64,000 nt of DNA from Diphasiastrum complanatum (GCA_029204225.1 MU831571.1:98795-162794), one strand, 5' to 3'. Positions 1-12,275 are shown, numbered from the stretch's first letter. Numbers and translations are program-made. The notes: generated from the sequence alone by a model not told the origin.

Positions 1-135
1 ATGACTCTTGGATCTAGGCTAGGGTTTTCACGTTAGGGCAAGAAAGTGGAGTCTACTTCCTTATTACATGCTGGATTTTCAACTAACTTTGCAAAGGAAT
101 TGTGTTTTACTATGTATTCCCATTCTCCATAGTGA
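1..135 (+). repeat. Copia LTR fragment
   Basis: Matches the inner part of the LTR at 62194-62882 (about 62430-62565): both carry the block ttagggcaagaaag, then cttccttattacatgctgg, then a stretch ending near ctccata. The start lies off the window. The LTR sequence runs almost straight into reverse-transcriptase coding sequence at about 140, so primer site, gag, protease and integrase are missing. This is a deletion product, not a normal element end. Confidence 0.75.
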
Positions 136-1755
136 GAAGATAGAAAGTTTTTGTTAGATGAGCCAACATGCTATGAAGATGCTTGTAAGTCTAAAAGTTG
201 GATGGATGCTATGCAAGTAGAGTATGATGCTCTTATTGAGAATCATACTTGGGATCTTGTGGATCTTCCTCAAGGGAAGAAACCTCTTGATTGCAAGTGG
301 GTGTTTAGATTGAAGTATAATCAAGATGGATCAATAAGCAAGCATAAAGCTAGGCTTGTTGCCAAAGGGTTTTCACAAACCAAAGGCATTGATTATGATG
401 AGACTTTTGCTCCTGTGGCTAAGCTTGTTACTATCAGGTTGATCATTAGTCTTGCTACAACCTTCAATTGGGAGCTATTCCAACTTGACTTCATAAATGC
501 ATTCCTCAATGATTATTTGGAGGAAGAGATCTACATGAGGCAACCCGAGGGCTTCATCAAGGAAAAGCATGAAGGAAAGGTGTGTTTTTTGAAGAAGAGC
601 CTTTATGGGCTCAAGCAAGCACCTAGAGCATGGTACTCTAGGCTAAACTCTTTTCTCATTTCCATCAATTTTGTAATGAGTGCCTATGATCCATCATTGT
701 ATATAAGTTTTCATGATGGCATGATCATTATTCTTGTTTTGTATGTAGATGACATTATCTTGAGTGGTAATGATCTAGATGGAATTAGAGATGTAAAAAT
801 TGCTTTAGCAAAAGAGTTTAAGATGGTAGATCTCGGCCTATTGAGCTTCATTCTTGCAATAGAGGTTATTAGAGGATGTGATTTTAGCTTCATTTGTCAA
901 TCTAAATATGCTACATCCATCCTAGATAGATTTGGAATGAAGAATTATAAAGGCATTGAGACACCAATGGAGCAACATGTAAAAGCATCTATTGGTTGTG
1001 ATGAAGCATCCTTTGAGGACATCACATTATATAGAAGGCTTATTGGCTCCTTCTATTTAACTATAACTAGACCTGATCTTAGTTATAGTGTTGGAAAGTT
1101 AAGCCAATTCATGCAAAGTCCTCTAGTTTCACATTGGAAGATGGCCAAAAGAGTTCTTAGATACATTTCATTCACTAAGAATTTTGGTATTTTGTATAGA
1201 GGAACTAATCTTGGCTTAAGAGCCTATAGTGACTCGGATTTTGCAGGTGACAAAGTGGATAGAAGATCAACAAGTGCCTTTGCCACCTTTCTATGTGATG
1301 GAGTAGTATCATGGATTTCCAAAAAGCAAGATACCATCTCCCTATCTTCCACAAAATCCGAATACAAGGCCTTGACATCAACATGCAAGGAGGTCTTGTG
1401 GCTCAAAAGGATATTGGTGGAGCTTCATGTCATGGAGGAGGATATCCCTATCATCTATTGTGACAACCAATCAGCCCAATCACTTGCAACTAATCCTACA
1501 TTCCATGCAAGGAGCAAACACATCGAAATTGCTCATCATTTCGTGAGGGAAAAAGTGCAAGCTAAAGAGATCAAGCTCCAACACATGCCATCATCAAGTT
1601 GCTTGGCTGATTTGTTTACTAAACCTTTACCTAAAGATTCATTTGTCAAGCTTAGATCTTCAATTGGAGTTATTGATAAAAGCATTGTGATCTCCAAGGC
1701 TAGATTTGAGGAGGAGTGTGAAAAATTGCCTACATTGGCAAATCTAGCCATGTAG
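136..1755 (+). pseudogene. Ty1/copia pol: reverse transcriptase and RNase H
   Basis: An open frame of about 540 codons covers the copia RT (RVT_2 type) and RNase H domains. Visible motifs are KWVFRLKYNQDGS, KARLVAKGF, the catalytic YVDDIILSG near residue 198, SLYGLKQAPRAWYSRL, TRPDLSYSVGKLSQFMQ, RNase H SDSDFAGD, SLSSTKSEYKAL and ADLFTKPLP. No natural ATG sits at the front; the frame is open back to 136, just after a stop. The frame has no internal stop, but everything upstream (gag, protease, integrase) is gone, so it is the surviving 3' part of a polyprotein and cannot work alone. The last 13 codons are read from the LTR that begins at 1717. Family identification is firm. Confidence 0.93.
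1707..1716 (+). other. Polypurine tract of copia element
   Basis: TGAGGAGGAG directly before the LTR start TGTGAAAAATTG. This is the normal place for the plus-strand primer of a copia element, next to the 3' LTR. Confidence 0.7.
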
Positions 1756-1790
1756 GATATTGTACATTTTGTCAATATACATAGCATTTA
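1717..1790 (+). repeat. 5' end of a truncated 3' LTR
   Basis: Starts TGTGAAAAATTGCCTA and matches the first ~40 bases of the LTR at 62194 (tgtgaaaaattgcctatattggcaaatctagctatgt). Similarity fades after about 1755, so only the beginning of the 3' LTR survives. The pol frame ends inside it. Confidence 0.7.
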
Positions 1791-2270
<480 letters not shown>

Positions 2271-2698
2271 CCGAGGGATGGTGATCTTTTGCCCATCACA
2301 CTTGATGCATGTGCACCATATTTTATTTTGAAAATAATTTTTCTACGAGAAACAAAAATCAAGTACATGTCACTTTAGCACAATAGTTTAACTTATAATA
2401 ACAAAGTCATTATGAACAAGAAAACATGCATGTTTAGTACTTACCCTGTTAACTTGAGTAGTGTCTTCATCGCTAGACTGTTTTGAATGTAATTCATCTC
2501 GTTGTGATAAACTGCATATATGCACAAGTACAAAACACAAATAACATAAACTTAATCAATTTTTCAAAAACAATACGTTGGTTCTTATCTTTCAATATTT
2601 AGATAGCATGATTCTTATCGTTCGATATTTAGATAGCATGGTTTTTATCTTCGATTATTTCTAAACACATATTTGTCTCTTCTTTTGTTATCACAGGT

Positions 2699-3830
2699 AT
2701 GAAAGTCCCACTCCAACAGCAATTAAAGTTCTATAGTCGATTTTCTTTTCTACTTCATTTCAATATATTAGGGTTAATTGTAATGTATTGTATGTTTATG
2801 AATGTAGTAATCATGTCGGGATCAGGCAGTGGTGAAAGCTCAGGAGACTATGTTTCAACTTTTTATGCATCATTAACTCGTGAGCAGAAAGCACAACTGC
2901 AAGGTATGCTTAGCCAAGACGAGGGTGGTTCCTCACAAGCAGCCACGGCTCCTACCCCTACCAAAGAGTCATCCACAAAGCCTTATTACAACGTGGATCC
3001 TCGAGGTAATATAATTGCCAACAAAAAAGGGAGGGTGGCTTTGGACCGGCTCTATTCTTTATGCCAACGCCATTTTGGCAACATATTGTTTAATAAATGG
3101 TCCGAACAATCTGCCGTTGATAAACGACAGGTTATTGGTACCCTTCGTGACAAATTCCAGCAAGAAGAAAAATTTGATGAGAAGGAAATTCATAAGTATA
3201 TGAGCTTATGGATTAGGCATCATTGTGATATGGTACAACAAGCTTATAGGGACGGGCAATCCAAACCCTCCTAGTGTTCAAGAAGTAATTGGAACTGTGT
3301 AAAAGCGGATGAATGAACACCGGATAAATACAAGATTCAAAAAGATGTTGCGGTCGCTAGGATGCATGGGATAGGCAATCCTAGGTTGGGCTCGAGCGGA
3401 AAGGCGGGATTGCAAGCAAACATGGTAAGTGAACCTAAACTACTCTTATAGTTTATCTTTGATTTCATATGCTTTTATTTTTTAATATGCATTATGACTA
3501 GCTGCTCCAACGTAGCCCTAAATTATTTTCAACTTAAATTGAATGCATGGATAGTTGGCAGACTATGGATGTCTGCCAACTAAGGAGGAGTACGACTTTG
3601 CCTTCAGGGAATCAAACAAGGCATTAGTCAACAAACTAAAGAGCGAGGGTCATCCTCCAAATGTAAGTACTAGTTTTTGTATTTATGCTAATGTGGTTTG
3701 TATTCCAACGTCAATTTTATTTAATTTAATATGATCGAGCATTAAATAATAATGTAATTTGTCTGCTTGTGTTCATGCAGACTGGATGTCACGATGACAA
3801 TGAGTGGATTAGGTCTATAAGTTTTAATTG
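2699..3830 (+). pseudogene. Transposon-associated gene, CACTA/Spm type (probable), spliced and decayed
   Basis: A frame at 2699-3274, with a likely start at the Met of MSGSGSGESSGDY (about 2814), reads a low-complexity N-terminus and then a compact domain containing GRVALDRLYSLCQRHFGN, NKWSEQSAVDKRQ and a charged helix with KFDEKEIHKYMSLW. Further exon-like pieces follow: LADYGCLPTKEEYDFAFRE at about 3553-3663, ending at a good splice donor (gtaagtac), and TGCHDDNEWI after the acceptor catgcag at 3780, soon stopped. A frameshift near 3255 breaks the first exon. This layout resembles the plant En/Spm-associated protein (Transposase_24 class), and a CACTA-type 3' end lies downstream at 9709. 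I infer that both belong to one transposon. No TNPD transposase is seen. The family call is moderate. Confidence 0.45.
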
Positions 3831-3896
3831 ATGCGGCTTTTAGTTGATGTTAGATCTAGAGAGACTCATGCAAAATTAAAGCACCAATTTTGTAAT
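3831..3896 (+). other. CACTA-internal sequence up to the copia insertion
   Basis: Non-coding stretch between the transposon-associated gene and the copia insertion point. The last five bases, GTAAT (3892-3896), are the target duplication repeated at 8724-8728. Confidence 0.5.
3892..3896. repeat. Target site duplication GTAAT (left)
   Basis: Identical to 8724-8728 on the other side of the copia element. A five-base duplication is normal for copia integration. Confidence 0.93.
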
Positions 3897-4575
3897 TGTT
3901 AAAAATTCACAACTCTAGCTTGACTAGTTTTGGTAATATGACTTGTAAATAGTTAGATGGTCATGATGTGGCTTGTCACATGTGCCAAATAGCATAGGAT
4001 TCCATTCATAAGGATGTTCTCAAGTAGACCTAAGTGTTAGAACCTTTGGAATGAGTCCAAATTATGCTTAGATACAAGAGAAAAAAAATAGGAGCTATTT
4101 TTGGTAATTTTTGCATTGTTGAGGGATTTCCAAGATTCCAACCCTAACTTGGTAGGGATGAAAGATCCACCAAAATTAGCATTAGGGATAGGTTTAGGGC
4201 TACTCATACCTGCCCAAAACCATGATGGATCATGTATATATAGGTGATGATATCTCACCAAAATCAATCAAGCAATTTCATGATTTTTCTCTCATAATGG
4301 TGCAATTGCTCTCTATGTTCACAATTGTTTGAGTACTTGTGATTACTAATGATTATAGAATTGAATGTAGGTCTGGTGTACAGTACTCAGACTGTGGGAG
4401 GTCGTACTTTCACTGTGAAGCCTTCTTCAAGGATTTGGGCCATTTAGTGAGGTTCAAGCATAGATTTTTGATGGATTTTGATGGTTCAACTTGTGCTAAT
4501 CTTATGAGATCATAATCTATTGTTTCCCTCATCATTTCAAGTGTTTTAGTATCCTTATTTGCTATAATTTTTACA
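3897..4575 (+). repeat. 5' LTR of copia element
   Basis: TG...CA ends, 679 bp. Has a TATA-like stretch (atgtatatataggtg) at about 4232-4246. It lacks 3 bp found in the partner LTR, which breaks a TTCACACGTGTGAA palindrome (here TTCACTGTGAA at 4409-4419). Confidence 0.93.
4235..4243 (+). promoter_or_regulatory. TATA-like box in 5' LTR
   Basis: The motif tatatatag lies in an AT step about two thirds into the LTR, near where a copia U3/R boundary would be expected. The same motif is present in the 3' LTR near 8380. Function is inferred from position only. Confidence 0.4.
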
Positions 4576-4586
4576 TGGTATCAGAG
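4576..4586 (+). other. Primer binding site (initiator tRNA-Met type)
   Basis: TGGTATCAGAG lies immediately after the LTR. It is complementary to the 3' end of plant initiator tRNA-Met and is typical of copia elements. Confidence 0.88.
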
Positions 4587-5366
4587 CCTAAAGGCTGAAA
4601 TGAGCTAAATCCTTAGTTTTCATTCAATTTGATCTCAATTTTTTATCTAAATCTTGTGTAGATTGGATCTTAGCATCTAGCATTGATTCTAGAACTCAAA
4701 GTGAGTGAAATACATTGGAGATTGTGTTGTGTGACTTCATTTTCAGGTGTGTAGGTGTCTAAAACCAGAGGCAAAGTTGAATTCAATTCACATTACCAAG
4801 ATAGCAAGTTTTGCTTGCTCCAAGCATTGATTTCTAAGCGAGTTTTGGAGGTGATTTCATAGAGGAGGATTTCTAGCATTCAAGGGGAGGGCAGATCAGA
4901 GTTTTGGGGACTCTTCAAGGCTGTTCTAAGGTGTAGTGGACACCTCCTAAAGTGATTTAGGGTCAATCCAACCATTGCTTGACTTATGCACATCAATTTT
5001 GATCATTTTTTGCTTGTGATTGGATAGTAGATTGTGTTGCATCCTCATTAAGTTCCATTTAGATCTTTTACAAGTGATTTTGGAAGTATATTAGGTTGCT
5101 GAAATTCACTCTTGATCAGATCATTTGGAAGCTTTAATGTTCTTAATAGAAAGAGGGGCAATTCTACTAGTATTGTCTACTTCAATCAAGCAAGTGCATT
5201 GTTTCTAGTATTCTATGATTTGATTTTGTTAGAGATCATTCTTAGATCTTTATAGGAAGTCTATTACTGATCTTTTCAGGTCTCTAAGAAGTGGGATAAG
5301 GTAGATCTTCAATCGAATCAATAGAAGTAACCTTCATTTGTGTCAAGTCCTTGATTAGGAGACTAG
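4587..5366 (+). other. Copia 5' leader, untranslated
   Basis: About 780 bp between primer site and gag start with no sustained frame. Long leaders of this size recur in the other copia copies in this window. Confidence 0.6.
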
Positions 5367-7187
5367 ATGGCATCTATAAATGCATATCTTTTGGATACTA
5401 ATGAAAGGCTCGACAAAACTAACTATACTATATGGAAAGTTAGAATAGAATCCATCATGATCATGCAAGATCTGATGGAAATTGTAAATGGTAAGGAGGG
5501 TGAACCTATTCATCCTCAAGAAAAAGCCAAATACATCAAAAGGTGCAATGTTGCACTACATTGCATAAAAATGAATGTTGCAAATGAACTCTTAAGAGAG
5601 GTAGGAGATTGCACTTCGGCTCAAGATGCTTGGGAGACTTTGAAAAAGGTCTACGAATCCAAAAACCAAACTAGAATGTTAGCTTTGAAGAATCAAATCT
5701 ATAGAAGCTATCAAAAGAAAGGAGAGAGTGCACATACTTTTGTCCTAAGAGTAAAGGAATTGAACAAAGAGCTAGCCTTCATAGGTGATCCTATCAAGGA
5801 TGAAGAGCTTTTTCAACTCATATTGAATGGACTAAGCTTTGAGTTTGACAATTTGGTTCAGGGATATGCAATTATGGGTAAGCTACCCATACTTGAGGAA
5901 TTCCAAGGCACACTCATGGCCAAGGAATCAAGAAGGAGCCAAATGCAAGAGAGGACGGATAGACTTTCCATCCAAGGTGGAGATGACCAAGCTCTCTTCA
6001 CCAAAGGCAAAGGCAAGTCCAAAGGCAAAGGATCAACATTCAAGAAGTCTTCAAAGCTTGAGGATCAAGAAGGACCCTCAAAGGCATCTCCATCAACCAC
6101 CAAAGTCAAGAAGGACAAATCAAAGGTGAAGTGCTACTATTGTAGCAAGATGGGGCATTATGCCTCGGAATGATTCAAGAGGAAGCAAGATCAAAGCCAA
6201 GCCAACATGAGCAAAGAGGAGGAGGAGGAGAGTTCACATGAGGACTCTCTCATGATGTCCATATTTTCTTCAACAAGTTTCAAAGGAGAAGATCCTTGGT
6301 GGATTGACTCGGGTGCTAGTTCATACATGACTAGCAAAAGGGAGTTTTTCTCTTCTCTCTTATCTTATGATGGACCTATAAAGTCTATCTATACAACAAA
6401 TGATGAAGCTTGTAAGATTGAAGGAGTTGGTAGCATTCCCCTTTGCTTAGGATCTTCCAAAAAGATCAACATAGAAGGTGTTTTGTACATTCCTACAATA
6501 ACAAAGAATCTACTAAGTGTTGGACAAATGGTAGACAATGGTTTCAATGTTGACTTTGCTTCAAATGAATGTTTCATCAAGAAGGAGGGTAAGATAGTGG
6601 CTAAGGGCACTAGACTTGGCAAACTTTATAAGTTGGATGCATTTGTGGATACTAATGTTGTCATGTTGGCTGAGAAGAGCAAGATATCTACCTTTACTTT
6701 ATGGCACAAAAGACTTGGACATGTCAACTCGGGTTCCATGGAGGCTATGATCAAGAAGGAGTATGATTTAGGCCTACCAAGGTCTATTGGGAAGGAAGAC
6801 AAGGTTTGTGAAGCTTGTGCCTTATCCAAGGCACATAAGAAGGTGTTTCCTAACTCCATCACAAAGTCATCTCATCCTCTTGAACTCATACACTCAGATG
6901 TGCACATTGCTAGCACTAAATCTAATGGAGGTTCATCCATGTTTTTAACCTTCATTGATGACTACTCAAAATATTGTTGGGTGTTCTTACTTTCCTTCAA
7001 GTCTCAAGTGTTTGATACTTTTGTAAATCTCAAGTTGTTTGTGGAAAAGCATCATAATCATAGCATCAAGATTCTTAGAAGTGACAATGGTAGAGAATTC
7101 ATCTCCAATGATCAAGATAGATCTATCCTTAGAGTTCAAGATGGTAGATCTAGGGTGTCTTCACTTCATCTTAGGCATAGAGGTACT
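5367..7187 (+). pseudogene. Copia gag-protease-integrase (one frame, one nonsense codon, then truncated)
   Basis: Starts at an ATG (MASINAYLLDTNERLD). Gag (about residues 1-250) has TNYTIWKVRIESIM, then a Lys/Ser-rich linker and a zinc knuckle CYYCSKMGHYASE whose last Cys codon is TGA at 6171-6173. The same frame resumes without a shift: protease with WWIDSGASSYMTS (catalytic DSGA intact) near 6297, the integrase zinc finger LWHKRLGH...CEACALSKAHK near 6699-6840, and the first two catalytic Asp positions (HSDVH, LRSDNGREF). Coding breaks at about 7108, where the frame fuses to late RT; the third catalytic residue (Glu of the usual NGVAERKNR) is lost with the deletion. Originally gag and pol were one continuous frame. 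Confidence 0.92.
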
Positions 7188-8027
7188 TAGAGGGTCTGAT
7201 TTTATCTTTATAAGTCAAGTAAACTATGCTCAAAGTCTTTTGAAGAAGTTTAAGATGGAAGTATGCAAAAGTGTTGACACACCAATGGAGCAAGATGTAA
7301 AAGTGCCAAATGAAGATGATGAAAGATCCTTCATGGACATCACTTTGTTTAGGCAACTTATAGGCTCCTTAATGTGGATCACTATAACTAGACCAGATCT
7401 TAGCTTTAGTGTATGTAGGTTGAGCCAATCCATGCAAAAGCCATTGAATATCCATTGGAAAAAGGCTAAGAGGATTCTAAGATACATCTCGGGTACATTG
7501 GATTTTGGGATTCTATATAGAGGAGATGTGATTAACCTTCATGCATTTAGTGATTCAGATTTTGCAGGGGACAAGAGGGATAGGAAATCAACAAGTGCCT
7601 ATTCAACTTCATAGGAGAAGGTGTGGTTTCATGGCTTTCAAAAAAGCAAGAAACTATATCTCTATCTTCAACCGAGGCCGAGTACAAAGCTTTGACAACC
7701 ACTACAAAGGAGGTACTTTGGATCAAGAGATTATTGGTGGAGCTAAAGATCATGGACTCAGAGGAGGCACCAATCATCTACAATGACAATATATCAGCCC
7801 AACACCTTGCATCTAACCCAATCTTCCATGCAAGATCTAAGCACATTGAGATATGCCATCACTTTGTGAGAGAAATGGTGCAAGCCAAGGAGATTGCTTT
7901 GGAGCATGTTCCAAGCAATGAATGTGTAGCTGATCTACTTACTAAACCACTTCAAAAGACACCTTTTATGAAGTTCAGATCATCACTTGGAGTGATTAGT
8001 AAAGCAATGATTAGTAAACCAAGCTAG
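7108..8027 (+). pseudogene. Copia late RT and RNase H remnant
   Basis: Begins in mid RT (SLEFKMVDLGCLHFILGIEV, about 7123), after the YVDD region has been deleted, and continues through SVDTPMEQDVK, TRPDLSFSVCRLSQSMQ and RNase H SDSDFAGDKRD. The frame shifts near 7600 (after KSTSAYST) and resumes at about 7620: SWLSKKQETISLSSTEAEYKAL, NISAQHLASNPIFHARSKHIE and ADLLTKPLQK, ending at 8027. Compared with the pol at 136-1755, roughly the first half of RT is missing. Inactive. Confidence 0.92.
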
Positions 8028-8029
8028 AT

Positions 8030-8041
8030 AGTGAGGAGGAG
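8030..8041 (+). other. Polypurine tract
   Basis: AGTGAGGAGGAG ends exactly where the 3' LTR begins. Confidence 0.8.
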
Positions 8042-8723
8042 TGTTAAAAATTCACAATTCTAGCTTGACTAGTTTTAGTCATATGACTTGTAAATAGTTA
8101 GATGGTCATGATGTGGCTTGTCACACGTGCCAAATAGCATAGGATTCCATTCATAAGGATGTTCTCAAGTAGACCTAAGTGTTAGAACCTTTGGAATGAG
8201 TCCAAATTATGCTTAGATACAAGAGAGAAAAAATAGGAGCTATTTTTGGTAATTTTTTCATTGTTGAGGGATCTCCAAGATTCCAACCCTAACTTGGTAG
8301 GTATGAAAGATCCACCAAAATTAGCATTAGGGATAGGTTTAGGGCTACTCATACCTGCCCAAAACCGTGATGGATCATGTATATATAGGTGATGATAACT
8401 CACCAAAATCAATCAAGCAATTTCATGATTTTTCTCTCATAATGGTGCAATTGCTCTCTACGTTCATAATTGTTTGAGTACTTTTGATTACTAATGATTA
8501 TAGGATTGAATGTAGGTCTGGTGTATAGTACTAAGACTGTGGGAGGCCATACTTTCACACGTGTGAAGCCTTCTTCAAGGATTTGGGCCATTTAGTGAGG
8601 TTCAAGCACAGATTTTTGATGGATTTTGATGGTTCAACTTGTGCTAATCTTATGAGATCATAATCTATTGTTTCCCTCATCATTTCAAATGTTTTAGGAT
8701 CTTTATTTGCTGTAATTTTTACA
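8042..8723 (+). repeat. 3' LTR of copia element
   Basis: 682 bp, TG...CA, about 97 percent identical to 3897-4575. Carries the intact 14-bp palindrome TTCACACGTGTGAA at 8554-8567. Confidence 0.94.
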
Positions 8724-8728
8724 GTAAT
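8724..8728. repeat. Target site duplication GTAAT (right)
   Basis: Matches 3892-3896. Confidence 0.93.
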
Positions 8729-9709
8729 ACATTGATTGATATTATGCATATATTATTATTGCAAATGATCGTGCTATATTGCCATTGCTTTTTCAAAAAT
8801 TGCAATGTCAAATTTCGAGATGTGGATTGACGTAATAACTAACTAAGAACTCAAAACCATGTGCAATGTCAGATTTCAAAACAAGAATCAATATCATATA
8901 TAGAAATCTAAATGAAATTTATGATGTGGATAAATCAATGCAATAAAGTATTGTCATTCATAATGCACATGAAGTAATGCAATAAAATATAGGAATGAAA
9001 AGTAATTTATGTGCATTAAGTAATTTAAGAATGAAAAGTACTTCATGCTTAGCTTGTTATTTGATCCAAATGTTGAATGCAACTCAAAAATATTGTTTCA
9101 AAAACAATTCATGAACATCGCTTCTCCAAGAACATCACTCCAAGAACAACCCGATAAAAATGCACGAGCTATTTTTTATGCATTTTTTATTTTTTTAAAC
9201 CTAATTTGGGATGTCAGAATCCGACATCCAAATGCATCGAAATGACATCGGACCTTTTTTTTAATTATTGTGTTAACAGACATCGGATTTTGACGTGTAT
9301 TTGGGACGTTGGAATCCAACATTCAAGTAGATGTCGGATGGACATCGGATGTCAGATGATTTTTGGGAGTGTTCAGTATTAACAAACGTCAGAATCCGAC
9401 GTCTAATTTTTTTTGTCGGATTCCGACATCCACGTCGGATCGGAAGCGACGTCTTTGGACGTCGGATTTCGACATCCACGTCGGACGTCGAAATCTGACA
9501 TCCACGTGGACCCGGCCACCATCCACTGGGACTTGATGTTCGGGATTCCGGCAAGTTATGGATGTCGGATTTCGACGTATTTTATAAATGTCGGATTCCG
9601 ACGACCTCATTGCGACGTGTTTTTTTGACATCCGTGACGAATTAAATAAAAATTAAACTCGCGATTCACGTCGCAAAACACGTCACAAATCACAGCGGGT
9701 GTTGTAGTG
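8729..9709 (+). mobile_element. 3' end of a CACTA (En/Spm) transposon with subterminal repeats
   Basis: Ends at GGGTGTTGTAGTG (9697-9709), the reverse complement of CACTACAACACCC, a CACTA terminal inverted repeat. The preceding ~510 bp are packed with variants of GACGTCGGATTCCGACATCC on both strands, as expected for subterminal transposase-binding arrays. The stretch 8800-9190 is homologous to 34680-34940 (shared block: atccaaatgttgaatgca). The copia element at 3897-8723 is inserted in it. No matching 5' terminus was found in the window, so the transposon may be truncated or start in unrecognised sequence upstream. Confidence 0.7.
9210..9640. repeat. Subterminal palindromic repeat array (GACGTCGGATTCCGAC type)
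   Basis: Many direct and inverted copies of a ~20-bp unit, such as gtcggattccgacatccacg at about 9415-9435 and gacgtcggatttcgacatcc at 9459-9478. Open frames here, rich in Ser, Asp, Ile and Arg, are repeat artefacts. Confidence 0.8.
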
Positions 9710-11490
<1,781 letters not shown>

Positions 11491-12154
11491 CTAGAATCTT
11501 GGATCTCGGCTATGACAGTAGTATGGCATGAAGGCAAATGGAGCAGCTTTGAAAAAGACTTCATCGTAGTAAACTTTTCTTAAGATGAGATCTGCTCCAA
11601 GCTTTCCATTGCCAGTGTTTGCTATCAAATTGCACGAATCATCAGTTGACACCAGTAGACGAGCCTTGCAGTTCCCAGTGCCATGTACCAAGGGGTTGTG
11701 ATCAGGAAGCTTAATTTGATAGAATCCTTTCGCATTGGTTTTGGCGTCCCCATATGATGTGACATGGCCGGTCTGTCGATCCCTGCACATGACACTAACC
11801 AGTGCATCTGCCATCCAAGACATCCAGAAAATCATTTCGACAACCAAAACTAGTACAGTTAGATCTCGTAATTGTTCATGATTTCTTGCCGACTACAATC
11901 TGTGAGAAGCACCAATCAAACTTTGATTGCATTTTTCACTTACCAGGAATTGATTTGATCCATCTGCTGTCGTTGTGAGCACACTCATGGCAGTAAACGT
12001 ATCCTTCAACTACAGTGCTGAGCGATCTTTGTTTTCCCCAGTTTCCTTCCTCGCCTTTGCCTAGGCCTACGTCGTTGAGAGCTACGGCATAACGAAATGC
12101 GAGAACAAAAGAGAGAAGCACGAGGAAACTCCACATTCTCCCACTGCACTCCAT
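11491..12154 (-). CDS. Pollen Ole e 1 allergen/extensin-family secreted protein, two exons
   Basis: Two exons on the minus strand: exon 1 at 12154-11944 and exon 2 at 11807-11491, joined across a 136-bp intron with a good donor (CCTG|GTAAGTG) and a CAG acceptor (ATGGCAG|ATGC). The join keeps frame and gives about 175 residues, the usual size for this family. A signal peptide is evident (MWSFLVLLSFVLAF), followed by the family pattern VVEGYVYCHECAH, ALVSVMCRDRQTGHV, GFYQIKLPD, NCKARLLVS, SCNL and the C-terminal APFAFMPYYCH, with the spaced Cys residues that form disulphides. Such proteins are secreted to the wall or apoplast; their biochemical role is mostly unknown. An in-frame ATG at 12196 would add 14 residues, but the start at 12154 places the hydrophobic segment better. 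All features are intact, so this is a probable functional host gene. Confidence 0.88.
11808..11943 (-). other. Intron of the Ole e 1-type gene
   Basis: 136 bp, GT...AG on the minus strand, phase 1, between the codons for SIP and DALV. Its borders agree with the protein family alignment on both sides. Confidence 0.82.
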
Positions 12155-12265
12155 CTTTTCGCTCCTGGAGCACAAAACCAGTTCTCTTGCACGCATAGAC
12201 AGAGAGCCAGATCAGTGAAATGCTATTGCTAGGATGTGATGTCATTGTAATGTCTCCCTTTCTTG

Positions 12266-12275
12266 AGATATATAG
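12266..12275 (-). promoter_or_regulatory. Probable TATA box of the Ole e 1-type gene
   Basis: Minus-strand CTATATATCT lies about 110 bp upstream of the chosen start codon, a normal distance for a plant TATA box plus a short 5' UTR. Position-based inference. Confidence 0.5.

Larger units (their letters stand above)
3897..8723 (+). mobile_element. Complete Ty1/copia retrotransposon, internally deleted
   Basis: Bounded by two LTRs (679 and 682 bp) that start TGTTAAAAATTCAC and end TTTTTACA, and flanked by a perfect 5-bp target duplication GTAAT (3892-3896, 8724-8728). The primer site TGGTATCAGAG follows the 5' LTR at once and a purine tract precedes the 3' LTR. By eye the LTRs differ at about 23 positions plus one 3-bp indel, roughly 3 percent, so the insertion is neither fresh nor ancient. 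Inside are gag, protease and the front of integrase, then a deletion into late RT and RNase H. RT catalytic residues are missing, so the copy is not autonomous. It sits inside a CACTA transposon. Confidence 0.95.

Noticed and set aside
4037-4267. 76-codon minus-strand frame repeated at 8182-8412
   Set aside because: Both copies lie in the paired LTRs; repetition reflects the LTRs, not a gene.
9273-9631. Several overlapping frames rich in Ser, Asp and Arg
   Set aside because: They read through the CACTA subterminal palindromes in all frames, as palindromic repeats do.
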